Origin: Fusibacter_D sp033549245
GTDB lineage: Bacteria > Bacillota > Clostridia > Peptostreptococcales > Acidaminobacteraceae
Direction: 5' to 3'
NCBI GenBank assembly: GCA_033549245.1
Contig: JAWSUW010000030.1
Location: 1-25,012 of the forward strand
Length of the DNA stretch: 25,012 nucleotides
Part shown: piece by piece, positions 15,761 through 23,955 of the stretch
Layout of the letters: every line of letters begins with the position of its first letter
Position numbering within the stretch: position 1 is the first letter of the stretch
Made by a program: the position numbers and the translations under genes
The notes under the pieces: model-generated
What the model was told of the DNA's origin: nothing
The model's input: the letters and a program-made list of their open reading frames with translations, nothing else
Databases searched by the model: none

Positions 15761-16213
15761 ATGACGTTTGGTGAAAAGATACAATTGTTGAGAAAAGAGA
15801 AATCCATATCACAAGAGCAATTTGCAGAGGTTATGAATGTGTCGAGGCAGGCTGTGTCAAAGTGGGAGTTGAATCAATCCTATCCTGAAGTTGACAAGAT
15901 TATTGAGGTATCGAATTATTTTGGAGTCTCACTTGATGATCTGATGAATGATGAGAAGGCGAGTCCGAATGTAATGGATCAGGATTTAGAGGTGCAGAGT
16001 CTTAAAAAGAATTCGAGCAGTAATTTTGCCGAGATCTATAAGGTGATCATTTTGACTGCACTAGCTATTGCATTGACATCTATTCGATTTTTCATATTGG
16101 GAGATTTCAAAGTCGGTGTTATATTGATTGCGGTATCATGTGTCTTCATGGTGGGATTCTTTTTGACAAGATATGCCGGGGACACAAACAGTGAGAAAAA
16201 TAATCGTACATAA
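15761..16213 (+). CDS. Xre family regulator fused to two membrane helices
   Basis: 150 residues. Residues 1-62 are a Cro/C1-type helix-turn-helix (FGEKIQLLRKEKSISQEQFA, then VSRQAVSKWELNQSYPEVDK, then YFGVSLDDLM), matching the common Firmicutes 'DNA-binding, then membrane' regulators. A polar linker (63-91) leads to two likely membrane helices (about 93-112 and 117-137) and a charged tail. The arrangement suggests a membrane-tethered regulator whose target and signal are unknown. GGAGG at 15749-15753 sits 7 nt before the ATG; an in-frame TTG at 15731 is a poorer start. A terminator follows directly. Confidence 0.85.
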   Translation: MTFGEKIQLLRKEKSISQEQFAEVMNVSRQAVSKWELNQSYPEVDKIIEVSNYFGVSLDDLMNDEKASPNVMDQDLEVQSLKKNSSSNFAEIYKVIILTALAIALTSIRFFILGDFKVGVILIAVSCVFMVGFFLTRYAGDTNSEKNNRT

Positions 16214-16225
16214 GCACAAATTTAG

Positions 16226-16268
16226 AAAACACCTAACATCAGATTTATTGTCTGAGATTAGGTGTTTT
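16226..16268. terminator. Rho-independent terminator between convergent genes
   Basis: AAAACACCTAA (16226-16236) pairs with TTAGGTGTTTT (16258-16268), with an inner TCAGA/TCTGA pairing. It lies between the Xre gene and the convergent HD-GYP gene and can serve both strands. Confidence 0.8.
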
Positions 16269-16347
16269 GTACGTCTTACATACTCTGTGGCTTGCTTGAT
16301 CGTTTCAATACTCAGCCCGCTTTGGAACAGTGGGAAACTTTAGCAGA

Positions 16348-17250
16348 TTAAAATACATCTAAATCTCTGAAAACCTCTATAGCAATGTCCACAATTCTTT
16401 TGTCATATTTAATTCCGGCCATATCTTTTAATTCATTTATGGCGTCCAATCTACTTTTTCCTTTTTTATATACGCGGTCCTCTACCATGGCATGATAGGA
16501 ATCACAGATGGCAATAATTTTAGCTTCCTCACAGATTTCATCTTCTTTGACGCCATGAGGATAGCCTGAGCCATCTAATCGTTCATGATGTTGAAGAACA
16601 ATATTGAATACATCTTCATTGAAGGCGTTTACAATCAAGTCTTTCCCCTTAACAACATGGGTTTTGATGATTTCATATTCTTCTTCAGTGAGGGGAGCTT
16701 TTTTATTTAAAATTTCATCGTCAATAAATGCTTTTCCCAGGTCATGATATGTTGTCGCCCATATTAAATTTCTAAGTTTAATACCTTTATAACCTAACCT
16801 TACAGCGATTGCTTCCACATAAAGGGTTATGACCATAGAATGTTCATAGGTGTATTGATCTTTTTCTTGTAGTGTTGCCAAAGCCATTTGAACGTTTTGA
16901 TTCAATTTAGTGACGCTTTCTAAGGAGTTTTCACCATAATTGTGTTCTAAAATTTCCGTCTCTTCTAAAACTTTAAAAGGGAATGGCTCACTTCCGTATT
17001 TTAAAACAACAATACTTCCTACACCTAAGACCTTTTGAGTATCTAAGCTTTGAATGGATCCTTTGATTATGGTAAAAGTTTTTACACAATTTTTAGACTT
17101 CGGCTCAATCAGATGTTTGGTGATTCCAGGAAAAGTCTTATAGACAATTATTTCTAATAGATCGTCTTTATATTTTTGATAAGCGCCACCTTGGGCTACT
17201 GGATTTTTTGTATATGATAAATAGTGATCACACTCGATCAGTTTTGACAT
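16348..17250 (-). CDS. HD-GYP domain protein (cyclic di-GMP phosphodiesterase type)
   Basis: 300 residues. The C-terminal part (about 118-300) is an HD-GYP domain with all landmarks: His137 (YEHS), His169-Asp170 (YHDLGKAFID), His198, His221-His222, then Asp226-GSGYPHG (227-233), and Asp250 (ICDSYHAM). HD-GYP enzymes hydrolyse cyclic di-GMP, or in some cases other cyclic dinucleotides, using a bi- or trinuclear metal site. The N-terminal about 115 residues (VKTFTIIKGSIQSLDTQ, VGSIVVLKYG) look like a cupin-type beta-barrel that may bind a signal. There is no membrane segment, so it acts in the cytoplasm. GAGGAGG precedes the start on the minus strand. It is transcribed divergently from the phosphotransferase remnant. 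Confidence 0.9.
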   Translation of the reverse strand: MSKLIECDHYLSYTKNPVAQGGAYQKYKDDLLEIIVYKTFPGITKHLIEPKSKNCVKTFTIIKGSIQSLDTQKVLGVGSIVVLKYGSEPFPFKVLEETEILEHNYGENSLESVTKLNQNVQMALATLQEKDQYTYEHSMVITLYVEAIAVRLGYKGIKLRNLIWATTYHDLGKAFIDDEILNKKAPLTEEEYEIIKTHVVKGKDLIVNAFNEDVFNIVLQHHERLDGSGYPHGVKEDEICEEAKIIAICDSYHAMVEDRVYKKGKSRLDAINELKDMAGIKYDKRIVDIAIEVFRDLDVF

Positions 17251-17276
17251 GTTGCCTCCTCAAAATACTAACTTTG

Positions 17277-17305
17277 ATTATAAGTAACAAGTTATTATAC
17301 ATCAA
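17277..17305 (-). promoter_or_regulatory. Promoter of the HD-GYP gene
   Basis: On the minus strand: TTGATG (17305-17300), a 17-nt spacer and TATAAT (17282-17277), 26 nt upstream of the start codon. Confidence 0.7.
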
Positions 17306-17406
17306 TGAGAGAGGGGCATTCAAGTCAGAATATAAGGGCGACGGTTGCGACAATAACTTATTGTTTACAGAATTAAAGGAGATAAAGTGAAACGATCAAC
17401 TGTTAT

Positions 17407-17893
17407 ATGAATAAAACTAGATTGATAGGTGAAAATCTGTACGAATTTTTAGAAGGTGGAAGAGAGGGCATATATAAAACGAGTTGCTGCCAGAAGAAGT
17501 AAAAATGATGAGACTTTAATTTCATTTTGTACATTATTGCAGCAGTTTCACAATATTGGTAAAAAAGCCATTGGAATAATTGACTTTCATACTTTACATC
17601 CAGGACCAAAATTGTGGGATATATCCTATTCACTATACAGATGGATACCACTGATGTCACTTGATGATCCTGAGAATTTTGGTAGTGAAGAAGATGAACA
17701 TCGGCGGTTGGATTTATTTATCAAGACTTTTGGATTGAAGGATTACGATGACAAGGAAGTTATAAAGTATGTTCTGCAAAGGCTAGATTTATTGGTGCGT
17801 TTCATGGAGCATGAAGCTGAGAATGGAAACATGACATTTAAACGACATTCAATTGTGATTATGAAAGACAATAAGAACAAAAATAATACATAA
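17407..17893 (+). pseudogene. Broken aminoglycoside phosphotransferase-family gene
   Basis: The ends of a phosphotransferase gene joined with most of the middle missing. Frame 1 starts at ATG 17407 with MNKTRLIGENLYEFLEGG and REGIYKT, the typical N-terminus of this family, and stops at 17502. A different frame (17456-17893) then carries the C-terminal part: KKAIGIIDFHTLHPGP, LWDISYSLYRWIPL and a helical tail. Intact relatives have well over 100 further residues between these parts, including the nucleotide-binding lysine and the catalytic HxD loop, which are absent. Only the metal-binding 'DF' motif (IIDFHT; usually IDFD) remains. The second frame could be translated from GTG 17456, but it would be inactive as a kinase. 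Confidence 0.75.
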
Positions 17894-17911
17894 AGAAGAA
17901 AAGCTAACCCA

Positions 17912-17979
17912 GTCAGTGAAATATAATGATGGGGTAATTTATTGGATTTTGATAGAAGTATACCCTTACCAATAAGGGG
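17912..17979 (+). repeat. Dispersed intergenic repeat, copy B
   Basis: Gap-free partner of 6628-6695 (53 of 68 identical). It contains AAGTATACCCTTA, loop CCAA, TAAGGGG. As with copy A, it directly follows the end of a gene and precedes a promoter region. Confidence 0.7.
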
Positions 17980-18040
17980 GGTGAGATGGGAGGAATTCTA
18001 AAATGTAACGACTAGCGTCTATGTAAACAGATATAAAACG

Positions 18041-18049
18041 TGTTATAAT
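18041..18049 (+). promoter_or_regulatory. Extended -10 promoter of the AraC-type gene
   Basis: TGTTATAAT, a perfect extended -10 (TGnTATAAT), 58 nt upstream of the start codon. No good -35 at 17 nt, as is common for extended -10 promoters. Confidence 0.6.
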
Positions 18050-18107
18050 GTAAAATAAGTATCTTGCCACATTAATTAAATCAATTTCTTCAAAACTGAG
18101 GTGTGAA

Positions 18108-19199
18108 ATGGAGCAGTACTTTTATGATTTATCAAACAAAAAAACCAACTTGTTACTTAAACAATATATTTACAATGCTGGCTCTTACCATTTTAATTGG
18201 CACAAGGAACTGGAACTTCTTGTTGTCTTGAATGGTCAGATTGAAGTGTGTGTTAACGGTAGTACCCATATACTCGAGACTGACGAAATGATCATTATCA
18301 ATCCCAACTGTGGTCATGCAACTTTGGCACAAAAGCCAGATAGTATCGCTTTTGTTTTACATTTAGACCCAAATTTTTTAAAAAACTACTATGAAAATGT
18401 TGAATTTTTATACTTTGATTTTAAAACGACAAAAGAAAACAAATACCACCCTTTATTTAATGAGATAAGAATGAATCTAAGTAAAATGATAAGAACGATA
18501 GATAAGAAAGATACAGAAAGTAAATTTGTCTTTGATAAGGCATTCTATGATTTACTACATTGTATCAACACCCAATTCCCGCCTATAACAATTCAGTCTG
18601 CTACATTTATTTCCAACCAAAACAAGTTGGATTCAGTAGACAAGATGATTCAATACATTAACAAAAATTACAACAAAAAAATCACACTTAGTAAATTAGC
18701 CAAAGAAACCCAATATAATTCAAATTATGTCTCTCAAATTTTCAAATCATATCTAGGCATCAATTTTTATGATTATTTAACTCGAATCAGATTGCGCGAA
18801 GCGACTTTGGAAATTGGGAATTCCAATAAAAACATTTCTGAAATTGCCTTGCATCATGGTTTTCCTGATATTAAAGCATTTAATATTGCATTCAAGCAAA
18901 ACTTTGGTAAGTCACCAACTGCATATCGAAAAAAAATTAGTGATGAACATATTAAAATTGATGCCCATTTCAAAAAAATATTTATTTGCAAAAGCGATGT
19001 ACTTGTCAACGAAAAACTAGCACTTTATGAGTACTATGAAGATAGACAGCATGAAGAAGTGTATTGTGGAAATGTTGCCTTGTGCAGCGAAATCAATAAC
19101 AAGTTTGTTATTGATGATATGTCAAATAAGCTGAAAAGCTTGCAATTGGAGATCGAGAAAATGACTGATTACATGAGTAAAATAACCAAATGTATTTAA
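18108..19199 (+). CDS. AraC family transcriptional regulator of the tartrate locus
   Basis: 363 residues. The N-terminal domain (about 20-90) has a cupin pattern (FNWHKELELLVVLNGQIEV, then IINPNCGHAT), the usual effector-binding fold. The DNA-binding part with two helix-turn-helix motifs lies at about 190-276: KITLSKLAKETQYNSNYVSQ, then ISEIALHHGFPDIKAFNIAF and KQNFGKSPTAYRKK. Unusually, about 87 residues follow (277-363), with two cysteines and a helical end. GAGGTGTG lies before the ATG. It reads the same way as ttdA, 319 nt downstream, and is the only regulator next to the operon, so it likely activates it in response to the substrate. E. coli ttd genes use a LysR-type regulator instead. 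Confidence 0.88.
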   Translation: MEQYFYDLSNKKTNLLLKQYIYNAGSYHFNWHKELELLVVLNGQIEVCVNGSTHILETDEMIIINPNCGHATLAQKPDSIAFVLHLDPNFLKNYYENVEFLYFDFKTTKENKYHPLFNEIRMNLSKMIRTIDKKDTESKFVFDKAFYDLLHCINTQFPPITIQSATFISNQNKLDSVDKMIQYINKNYNKKITLSKLAKETQYNSNYVSQIFKSYLGINFYDYLTRIRLREATLEIGNSNKNISEIALHHGFPDIKAFNIAFKQNFGKSPTAYRKKISDEHIKIDAHFKKIFICKSDVLVNEKLALYEYYEDRQHEEVYCGNVALCSEINNKFVIDDMSNKLKSLQLEIEKMTDYMSKITKCI

Positions 19200-19518
19200 T
19201 TCAAAAGGATAGTCATTTAATCGTTAAATGAATTCACATACACATCTAAAAAATTACCCATAGGTAAATCTTTATGTTAAGGAATGAGTAATTTGCATAT
19301 TATACTTTTAAGTTACCAGTTTTTATTGATTTTTCTCAATATTAATTGGTTTTTTTTTTAGAGAAGATTATGAATTAATCGTAACAAAACGATCCTGATT
19401 TAAAAATCAAAACCATAAAGATGTGCATTTACGGATAGATAAGCCATTACAAATAGATTAAATTGTATTTAAGTCCTTTCTGTAAAGGAAATGTACAAGA
19501 CTATTGTAAGGGGGAAAT
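19200..19518 (+). other. Regulatory spacer between the AraC gene and ttdA
   Basis: No gene seen. It holds small symmetric elements: TCATTTAA-TCG-TTAAATGA (19213-19231), TTACC-CATA-GGTAA (19254-19267), a terminator-like hairpin (19316-19359), ATCGT-AACAAA-ACGAT (19378-19393) and TCCTTT-CTGT-AAAGGA (19474-19489). The ttdA promoter and AraC sites should lie here; no single -35/-10 pair is convincing. AAGGGGGA precedes ttdA. Confidence 0.45.
19316..19359 (+). terminator. Probable terminator after the AraC gene
   Basis: Imperfect stem CCAGTTTTTATTGA (19316-19329) with TCAATATTAATTGG (19336-19349), two mismatches and one G-U, followed by ten T's. The stem is AT-rich, so strength is uncertain. Confidence 0.5.
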
Positions 19519-20418
19519 ATGGATAATAACCAAAACATTGCTCAGTTAACGCAGATGATTGCAAATTTCACAGCACTGATAGGCAAACGGTTACCTGATG
19601 ATGTGACTAGAAAGCTTAAACGGTTAAGCGAAGAAGAAACAATGCCAATGGCAAAAATGATCTATGAAGCCATGGAAAAAAATCAAAATGAAGCAGAGCT
19701 TTTAAATCGTCCATCCTGTCAAGATACGGGTGTGATCCAAATGTTCGTAAAAGTGGGTTCTAGATTTCCTTATATCAATCAACTGAATACCATTTTTGTT
19801 GATGCGGTTAAGATTGCCACACATGAAGCACCTTTAAGGCATAACTCTGTTGAAACCTTTGACGAGTTCAACACAGGTACGAATACAGGCAAACATTCTC
19901 CTTGGGTTTATTGGGACATCGCGCCTGATTCTGATGCATTAGAATTAGATGTATACATGGCGGGTGGCGGATGCTCGTTACCTGGTCAAGGTAAAACGTT
20001 GATGCCAGGTGAAGGTTATGAAGGAGTTGTCAAGTTTGTGCTAGATGTAATGACTTCATATGGTTTAAACGCCTGCCCTCCACTACTAGTTGGTGTAGGT
20101 ATTGGTACTTCAATAGATTCAGCAGCTTATATGTCAAAAAGAGCGTTGATGAGGCCAGTAGATAGTAGCAATGAAAACCCAAAAGCAGCAGAACTTGAAG
20201 TGCAAATGGCAGATGCAATTGATGCGATTGGGTTAGGACCACAAGGTCTTAAAGGTACACGTTCAGTAATGGGCGTCAATATCGAAAACTCAGCACGTCA
20301 CCCTTCTGTTATTTCTGTGGCTGTCAATGTAGGTTGTTGGTCACATAGAAGAGGGACTGTTTTGATTAACAGTGACTTAACCTACGAAATGGTGACACAT
20401 AAAGGAGTTGAGATATGA
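19519..20418 (+). CDS. ttdA: L(+)-tartrate dehydratase alpha subunit
   Basis: 299 residues, the length of E. coli TtdA (about 303), and closely similar along the whole chain. With TtdB it forms an oxygen-sensitive [4Fe-4S] class I hydro-lyase that converts L-tartrate to oxaloacetate and water. Family phrases: VANFTA-like IANFTALIGKRLPDD (14-28), NRPSCQDTG (63-71), APLRHNSVE (104-112), YMAGGGCSLPG (146-156), ACPPLLVGVGIGTS (185-198), GPQGLKG (240-246), SVMGVNIENSARHPS (249-263), VGCWSHRRGT (271-280). Cluster ligands by family analogy are Cys67, Cys186 and Cys273. Fumarate hydratase alpha is the main alternative, but the match to TtdA is distinctly better. It overlaps ttdB by 4 nt (ATGA). Confidence 0.9.
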   Translation: MDNNQNIAQLTQMIANFTALIGKRLPDDVTRKLKRLSEEETMPMAKMIYEAMEKNQNEAELLNRPSCQDTGVIQMFVKVGSRFPYINQLNTIFVDAVKIATHEAPLRHNSVETFDEFNTGTNTGKHSPWVYWDIAPDSDALELDVYMAGGGCSLPGQGKTLMPGEGYEGVVKFVLDVMTSYGLNACPPLLVGVGIGTSIDSAAYMSKRALMRPVDSSNENPKAAELEVQMADAIDAIGLGPQGLKGTRSVMGVNIENSARHPSVISVAVNVGCWSHRRGTVLINSDLTYEMVTHKGVEI

Positions 20419-21029
20419 AAAAAATATTAACTACACCAGTAAGTGATGAAGACTTAAAAGACATCAAAATTGGTGACGTCATTTACCTTAATGGCTACAT
20501 CGTGACATGTAGAGACGTTGCCCACAGAAGATTGATTGAGTATAATCGCGAGTTGCCTGTCAATATCAGTGGTGGTGCTATATTTCACGCTGGACCTATC
20601 ATAAAGAAAATTGAGGGCCAAGATAACAAATACGAAATGATTTCAATTGGACCAACAACTAGTATGAGAATGGAAAAATTTGAAAAGGAGTTTATTGAAC
20701 AAACTGGTGTCAAAGTCATTGTTGGTAAAGGTGGTATGGGAGTCAACACGGAGATTGGTTGTAAAGAAAACAAGGCCATTCATTGTGTTTTCCCTGCGGG
20801 GTGTGCTGTACTAGCTGCAGTCACTGTCGAAGAAGTTGAAGAAGTGCATTGGTTAGACCTTGGCATGCCTGAAGCTTTATGGGTCTGTCGTGTAAAAGAA
20901 TTTGGTCCACTGATTGTTTCAATCGATGCAGAAGGAAACAACATTTTCGAACAAAATAAAGTTGATTTCAATATTAAGAAAGAAAAAGAACTTGTTAAAC
21001 TTTACGAACAAGTTAAGTTTATTAAATAG
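20415..21029 (+). CDS. ttdB: L(+)-tartrate dehydratase beta subunit
   Basis: 204 residues, against about 201 in E. coli TtdB, and similar from end to end. The subunit supplies the second half of the class I hydro-lyase active site. Landmarks: start MKKILTTPVSDEDL, IGDVIYLNG (19-27), TCRDVAHRRL (31-40) with the conserved Asp34 and His37, FHAGP (57-61), GPTTSMRME (79-87), EQTGVKVIVGKGGMG (95-109), FPAGCAVLAA (126-135), EEVHWLDLGMPEALW (142-156) and CRVKEFGPLIVSID (158-171). The 4-nt overlap with ttdA implies coupled translation and equal amounts of the two subunits. The TRAP transporter genes follow after 23 nt, so supply of substrate and enzyme are co-expressed. Confidence 0.92.
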   Translation: MKKILTTPVSDEDLKDIKIGDVIYLNGYIVTCRDVAHRRLIEYNRELPVNISGGAIFHAGPIIKKIEGQDNKYEMISIGPTTSMRMEKFEKEFIEQTGVKVIVGKGGMGVNTEIGCKENKAIHCVFPAGCAVLAAVTVEEVEEVHWLDLGMPEALWVCRVKEFGPLIVSIDAEGNNIFEQNKVDFNIKKEKELVKLYEQVKFIK

Positions 21030-21052
21030 TTTAAATAAGGGGGATACATTTT

Positions 21053-22090
21053 ATGAAGAAATTAATGAGTATGATTCTTTTGATCATTTTGGTTTTCAAT
21101 TTGGCTGCTTGTGCCAGTGAGACTGAGCCCGCGGCTCCAGCTCCAGCTGTAGCTGTATCAGAAACAGACCCATTAGCAGATTTAAAAGAAGTCACATTGT
21201 CTTTAAACCATGTTGGTGCTGTTGACCATCCATACCATGAAGGTTCACTTAAATTTGCAGAACTTGTAGCTGAAAAATCGAATGGGAAAGTTATGGTAGA
21301 TATTTTTCCAGCTTCTCAAATTGCTTCAGGATCAAAGGCAATTGAATTCGTTCAGCTGGGAACGCTGGATATCGCTCTTGAATCAACAATGGCACTTAGC
21401 AACTTTGTTAAAGAAGTTGGCGTTTTAGACTTACCTTTCATATTTGATAGCAAAGAAGAAGCTTTCAAAATTTTGGATGGTGAGTTTGGACAACATATTG
21501 CATCACTTGCCGAAGCTAAAGGTTTCAAAATTTTAGGATGGTGGGACAATGGTTTTAGAACGATGAGTAATTCGGTCAGACCAATCACATCACCAGAAGA
21601 CCTGAAAGGGTTGAAAATCAGAGTTCCTGAGAGTAAAATTTTCATCTCAACATTCCAAGGCATCGGAGCTGTACCATCACCAATGGCTGTATCTGAAGTA
21701 TTTACTGCATTGCAACTTGGAACAGTTGATGGTCAAGAAAACACAGAAGCAAACTTCTATAAGAATAAGTACTATGAAGTAAATGACTTCTACTCAGTAA
21801 CAAACCACATATACACAGCTGAGCCTCTCGTGATGAGCCTCGATAAGTTCAACTCGTTTCCACCTGCTGTTCAAGAATTATTGATGGCTGCTGGTAAGGA
21901 AGCTGGAGATTATCAAAGACAAGTTTCATTAAAACTTGATGAAGATTTATTGACACTTATTAAAGACACAGGTGTAACAGTCAATAAATTAGAAGATCCT
22001 GCTGCCTTTAAAGAAGCGGTAAAGCCTGTCTATGCCGAATTTGAAGCAGACTTTGGTGAACTTTTGAAAAAACTTGAAGATGCTAGATAA
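21053..22090 (+). CDS. dctP: TRAP transporter substrate-binding lipoprotein, DctP family
   Basis: 345 residues. A lipoprotein signal peptide ends in LAAC, with the lipid-bearing Cys20, then a Pro/Ala linker (about 24-40). The mature domain has the DctP pattern: VTLSLNHVGAVDHPYHEG (47-64), FPASQIASGSKAIEFVQLGT (85-104), DLPFIF (126-131), DLKGLKIRVPES (183-194) with substrate-carboxylate-binding Arg190, and SPMAVSEVFTALQLGTVDGQ (209-228). It delivers an organic acid, most likely a C4 dicarboxylate such as tartrate in this locus, to the DctQM permease for sodium- or proton-driven uptake. AAGGGGGAT precedes the ATG. The exact ligand cannot be read from sequence. A strong hairpin follows the gene. 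Confidence 0.92.
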   Translation: MKKLMSMILLIILVFNLAACASETEPAAPAPAVAVSETDPLADLKEVTLSLNHVGAVDHPYHEGSLKFAELVAEKSNGKVMVDIFPASQIASGSKAIEFVQLGTLDIALESTMALSNFVKEVGVLDLPFIFDSKEEAFKILDGEFGQHIASLAEAKGFKILGWWDNGFRTMSNSVRPITSPEDLKGLKIRVPESKIFISTFQGIGAVPSPMAVSEVFTALQLGTVDGQENTEANFYKNKYYEVNDFYSVTNHIYTAEPLVMSLDKFNSFPPAVQELLMAAGKEAGDYQRQVSLKLDEDLLTLIKDTGVTVNKLEDPAAFKEAVKPVYAEFEADFGELLKKLEDAR

Positions 22091-22098
22091 TAGTCAAT

Positions 22099-22135
22099 GA
22101 AGATAAGACCAAGAGTCCTTCTTGGTCTTATCTTC
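22099..22135 (+). promoter_or_regulatory. Intercistronic hairpin between dctP and dctQ
   Basis: Perfect 15-bp inverted repeat: GAAGATAAGACCAAG (22099-22113), 7-nt loop, CTTGGTCTTATCTTC (22121-22135). It lacks a T run (TTATAAAC follows), so it is more likely an mRNA-stabilising or partially attenuating element than a full terminator, which would make more DctP than DctQM. Confidence 0.7.
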
Positions 22136-22189
22136 TTATAAACAATGGGCATCATGCATTGACCAAAAAGTATTATCAAGGAGAAATAT

Positions 22190-22681
22190 ATGGAAAAACT
22201 CGAGAAAGTGTTCAAAAAAATCGATAAAGTATTTGAGTTATCGACTGCACTTATATTGGGATCTATGGTGGTCCTAATCTTTTTACAAGTACTCTTTAGA
22301 AAAATTTTCGTTCTACCACTAGCGTGGTCGGAAGAATTAGCAGGTTTCCTCTTTATCTGGATGACATTCATTGCTGCATATGTAGGTGCAAGGAAAAAAA
22401 GCCATATTGGCGTTTCATTGATTCAAGATATTATGCCTAAACCGATTAAAAAAATCATGCAGATTTTGTCAATGGCTATTTCGTCTATATTCTTTGGGAT
22501 TTTATCATTCTACTGCATTAGTCTTTGGTCAAAATTAATGAATCAATTGTCTCCTGCGCTTGAGATACCAATGGCATTTGTCTATTTAGGCATGATTATA
22601 GGGTCAGTATTTATGTGTATGTGGTACCTAGTATGCACTCTAAACCACATACTGAATTGGCGAATGGAGGAGCTTAGATGA
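22190..22681 (+). CDS. dctQ: TRAP transporter small permease subunit, DctQ family
   Basis: 163 residues with four likely membrane helices (about 19-41, 48-65, 86-112, 124-150). The DctQ pattern is visible: LQVLFRKIFVLPLAWSEELA (38-57), then FIWMTFIAAYVGARKKSHIG (59-78), and the later EIPMAFVYLGMIIGSVFM (124-141). It pairs with DctM in the membrane to form the TRAP permease. AAGGAGA precedes the ATG. It is separated from dctP by 99 nt containing the hairpin and overlaps dctM by 4 nt (ATGA), so the two membrane subunits are translated together. Confidence 0.9.
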   Translation: MEKLEKVFKKIDKVFELSTALILGSMVVLIFLQVLFRKIFVLPLAWSEELAGFLFIWMTFIAAYVGARKKSHIGVSLIQDIMPKPIKKIMQILSMAISSIFFGILSFYCISLWSKLMNQLSPALEIPMAFVYLGMIIGSVFMCMWYLVCTLNHILNWRMEELR

Positions 22682-23955
22682 CAGGTTTATTATTTTTATC
22701 TTTTTTTGGACTCATGTTTTTAGGCGTCCCAATTGCTGTTTGTTTAGGTGTATCCGCTATCATCACCATCCTATTTGGTATGAATGTACCACTGATTATC
22801 ACTGCTCAATCTATGTTTAGCGGTGTAAACTCATTCCCACTAATGGCGATCCCCTTCTTTATTTTGGCTGGTAACTTGATGGGTGAAGGAGGTATCTCGA
22901 AAAAATTAATTAACTTCATCAATATTTTCTTTAGTAAGTTCACTGGCGGTTTAGCAATGGTTTCGATAGGTGCTTCTATGTTCTTTGCAGCGATTTCTGG
23001 TTCATGTCCAGCAACAACAGCTGCGATAGGAGGCATCATGGTACCTGAAATGGAAAAAGCAGGCTATGACAAAAAGTTTGCAGCAGCAACTGCAGCTGCT
23101 GCTGGTACTGTTGGTCAGGTAATTCCACCAAGTATACCAATGGTCACATACAGTGTACTTGCTGGTACGTCTATTAGTACCATGTTCTTAGCGGGAATTG
23201 GTCCTGGAATCCTCATGGGTGTACTCATGATGAGTGTTGCTTATTCACATGCTAAAAAGCACAAAGTACCTCGAATTGTTCAAAAAATCACCCTAAAGCA
23301 AGTCTTTATGACCTTTTTAGACAGTATATGGGCTTTGATTATGCCATTCATTATACTAGGTGGTATTTACTCAGGTACATTCACCCCAACTGAAGCTGGA
23401 GCAGTTGCAGCTGTTTATGGTCTTTTTGTAGGTGTATTTATCTACAAAGAGTTAAAAATCAAAGATATCCTAAAAGTTATCTGTAATTCTGCAGTACAGG
23501 CTGCTGTTATCATGCTCATCATGGCAGCTGTATCAACTTTTGGATATGTCCTTACACGTGAACATATACCTCAATCTATTGCTAATTCGATGTTGAACTT
23601 AACAAGTAACAAATACATCCTATTGATGCTTTTTAACATCATTGTATTGATCGCTGGAATGTTTTTGAATTCATCAGCCGCTATTGCCTTGCTAACACCG
23701 ATTTTGCTTCCTGTACTAGTTAGTGTTGGTATCGATCCCTATCTAGTTGGTATTATTTTTATTGTAAATATGGGTATAGGTATGGTCACACCACCTGTAG
23801 GAAGTTGTTTATATGTTGCTTGCAACATCTCGGGAGTAAAGTTAGAAGACCTGGTTAAATCAGTATTCCCTTATTTGGGTGCATTGGTCTTAGCTCTCAT
23901 GCTCATAACTTTTGTAGAACCTATCAGTATGACATTAGTTAGATTATTTGAATAA
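22678..23955 (+). CDS. dctM: TRAP transporter large permease subunit, DctM family
   Basis: 425 residues, normal for DctM, with about eleven or twelve membrane helices and two re-entrant regions. Signature phrases: FLGVPIAVCLG (14-24), SFPLMAIPFFILAGNLM (52-68), FFAAISGSCPATTAAIGGIM (102-121), GTVGQVIPPSIPMVTYSV (143-160), FTPTEAGAVAAVYGLFVG (235-252) and MGIGMVTPPVGSCLYVACNI (365-384). This subunit carries the transport path, moving the acid with Na+ or H+. GGAGGAG at the end of dctQ serves as its ribosome site. It is the last gene of the operon; the terminator lies about 110 nt downstream. Confidence 0.93.
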   Translation: MTGLLFLSFFGLMFLGVPIAVCLGVSAIITILFGMNVPLIITAQSMFSGVNSFPLMAIPFFILAGNLMGEGGISKKLINFINIFFSKFTGGLAMVSIGASMFFAAISGSCPATTAAIGGIMVPEMEKAGYDKKFAAATAAAAGTVGQVIPPSIPMVTYSVLAGTSISTMFLAGIGPGILMGVLMMSVAYSHAKKHKVPRIVQKITLKQVFMTFLDSIWALIMPFIILGGIYSGTFTPTEAGAVAAVYGLFVGVFIYKELKIKDILKVICNSAVQAAVIMLIMAAVSTFGYVLTREHIPQSIANSMLNLTSNKYILLMLFNIIVLIAGMFLNSSAAIALLTPILLPVLVSVGIDPYLVGIIFIVNMGIGMVTPPVGSCLYVACNISGVKLEDLVKSVFPYLGALVLALMLITFVEPISMTLVRLFE

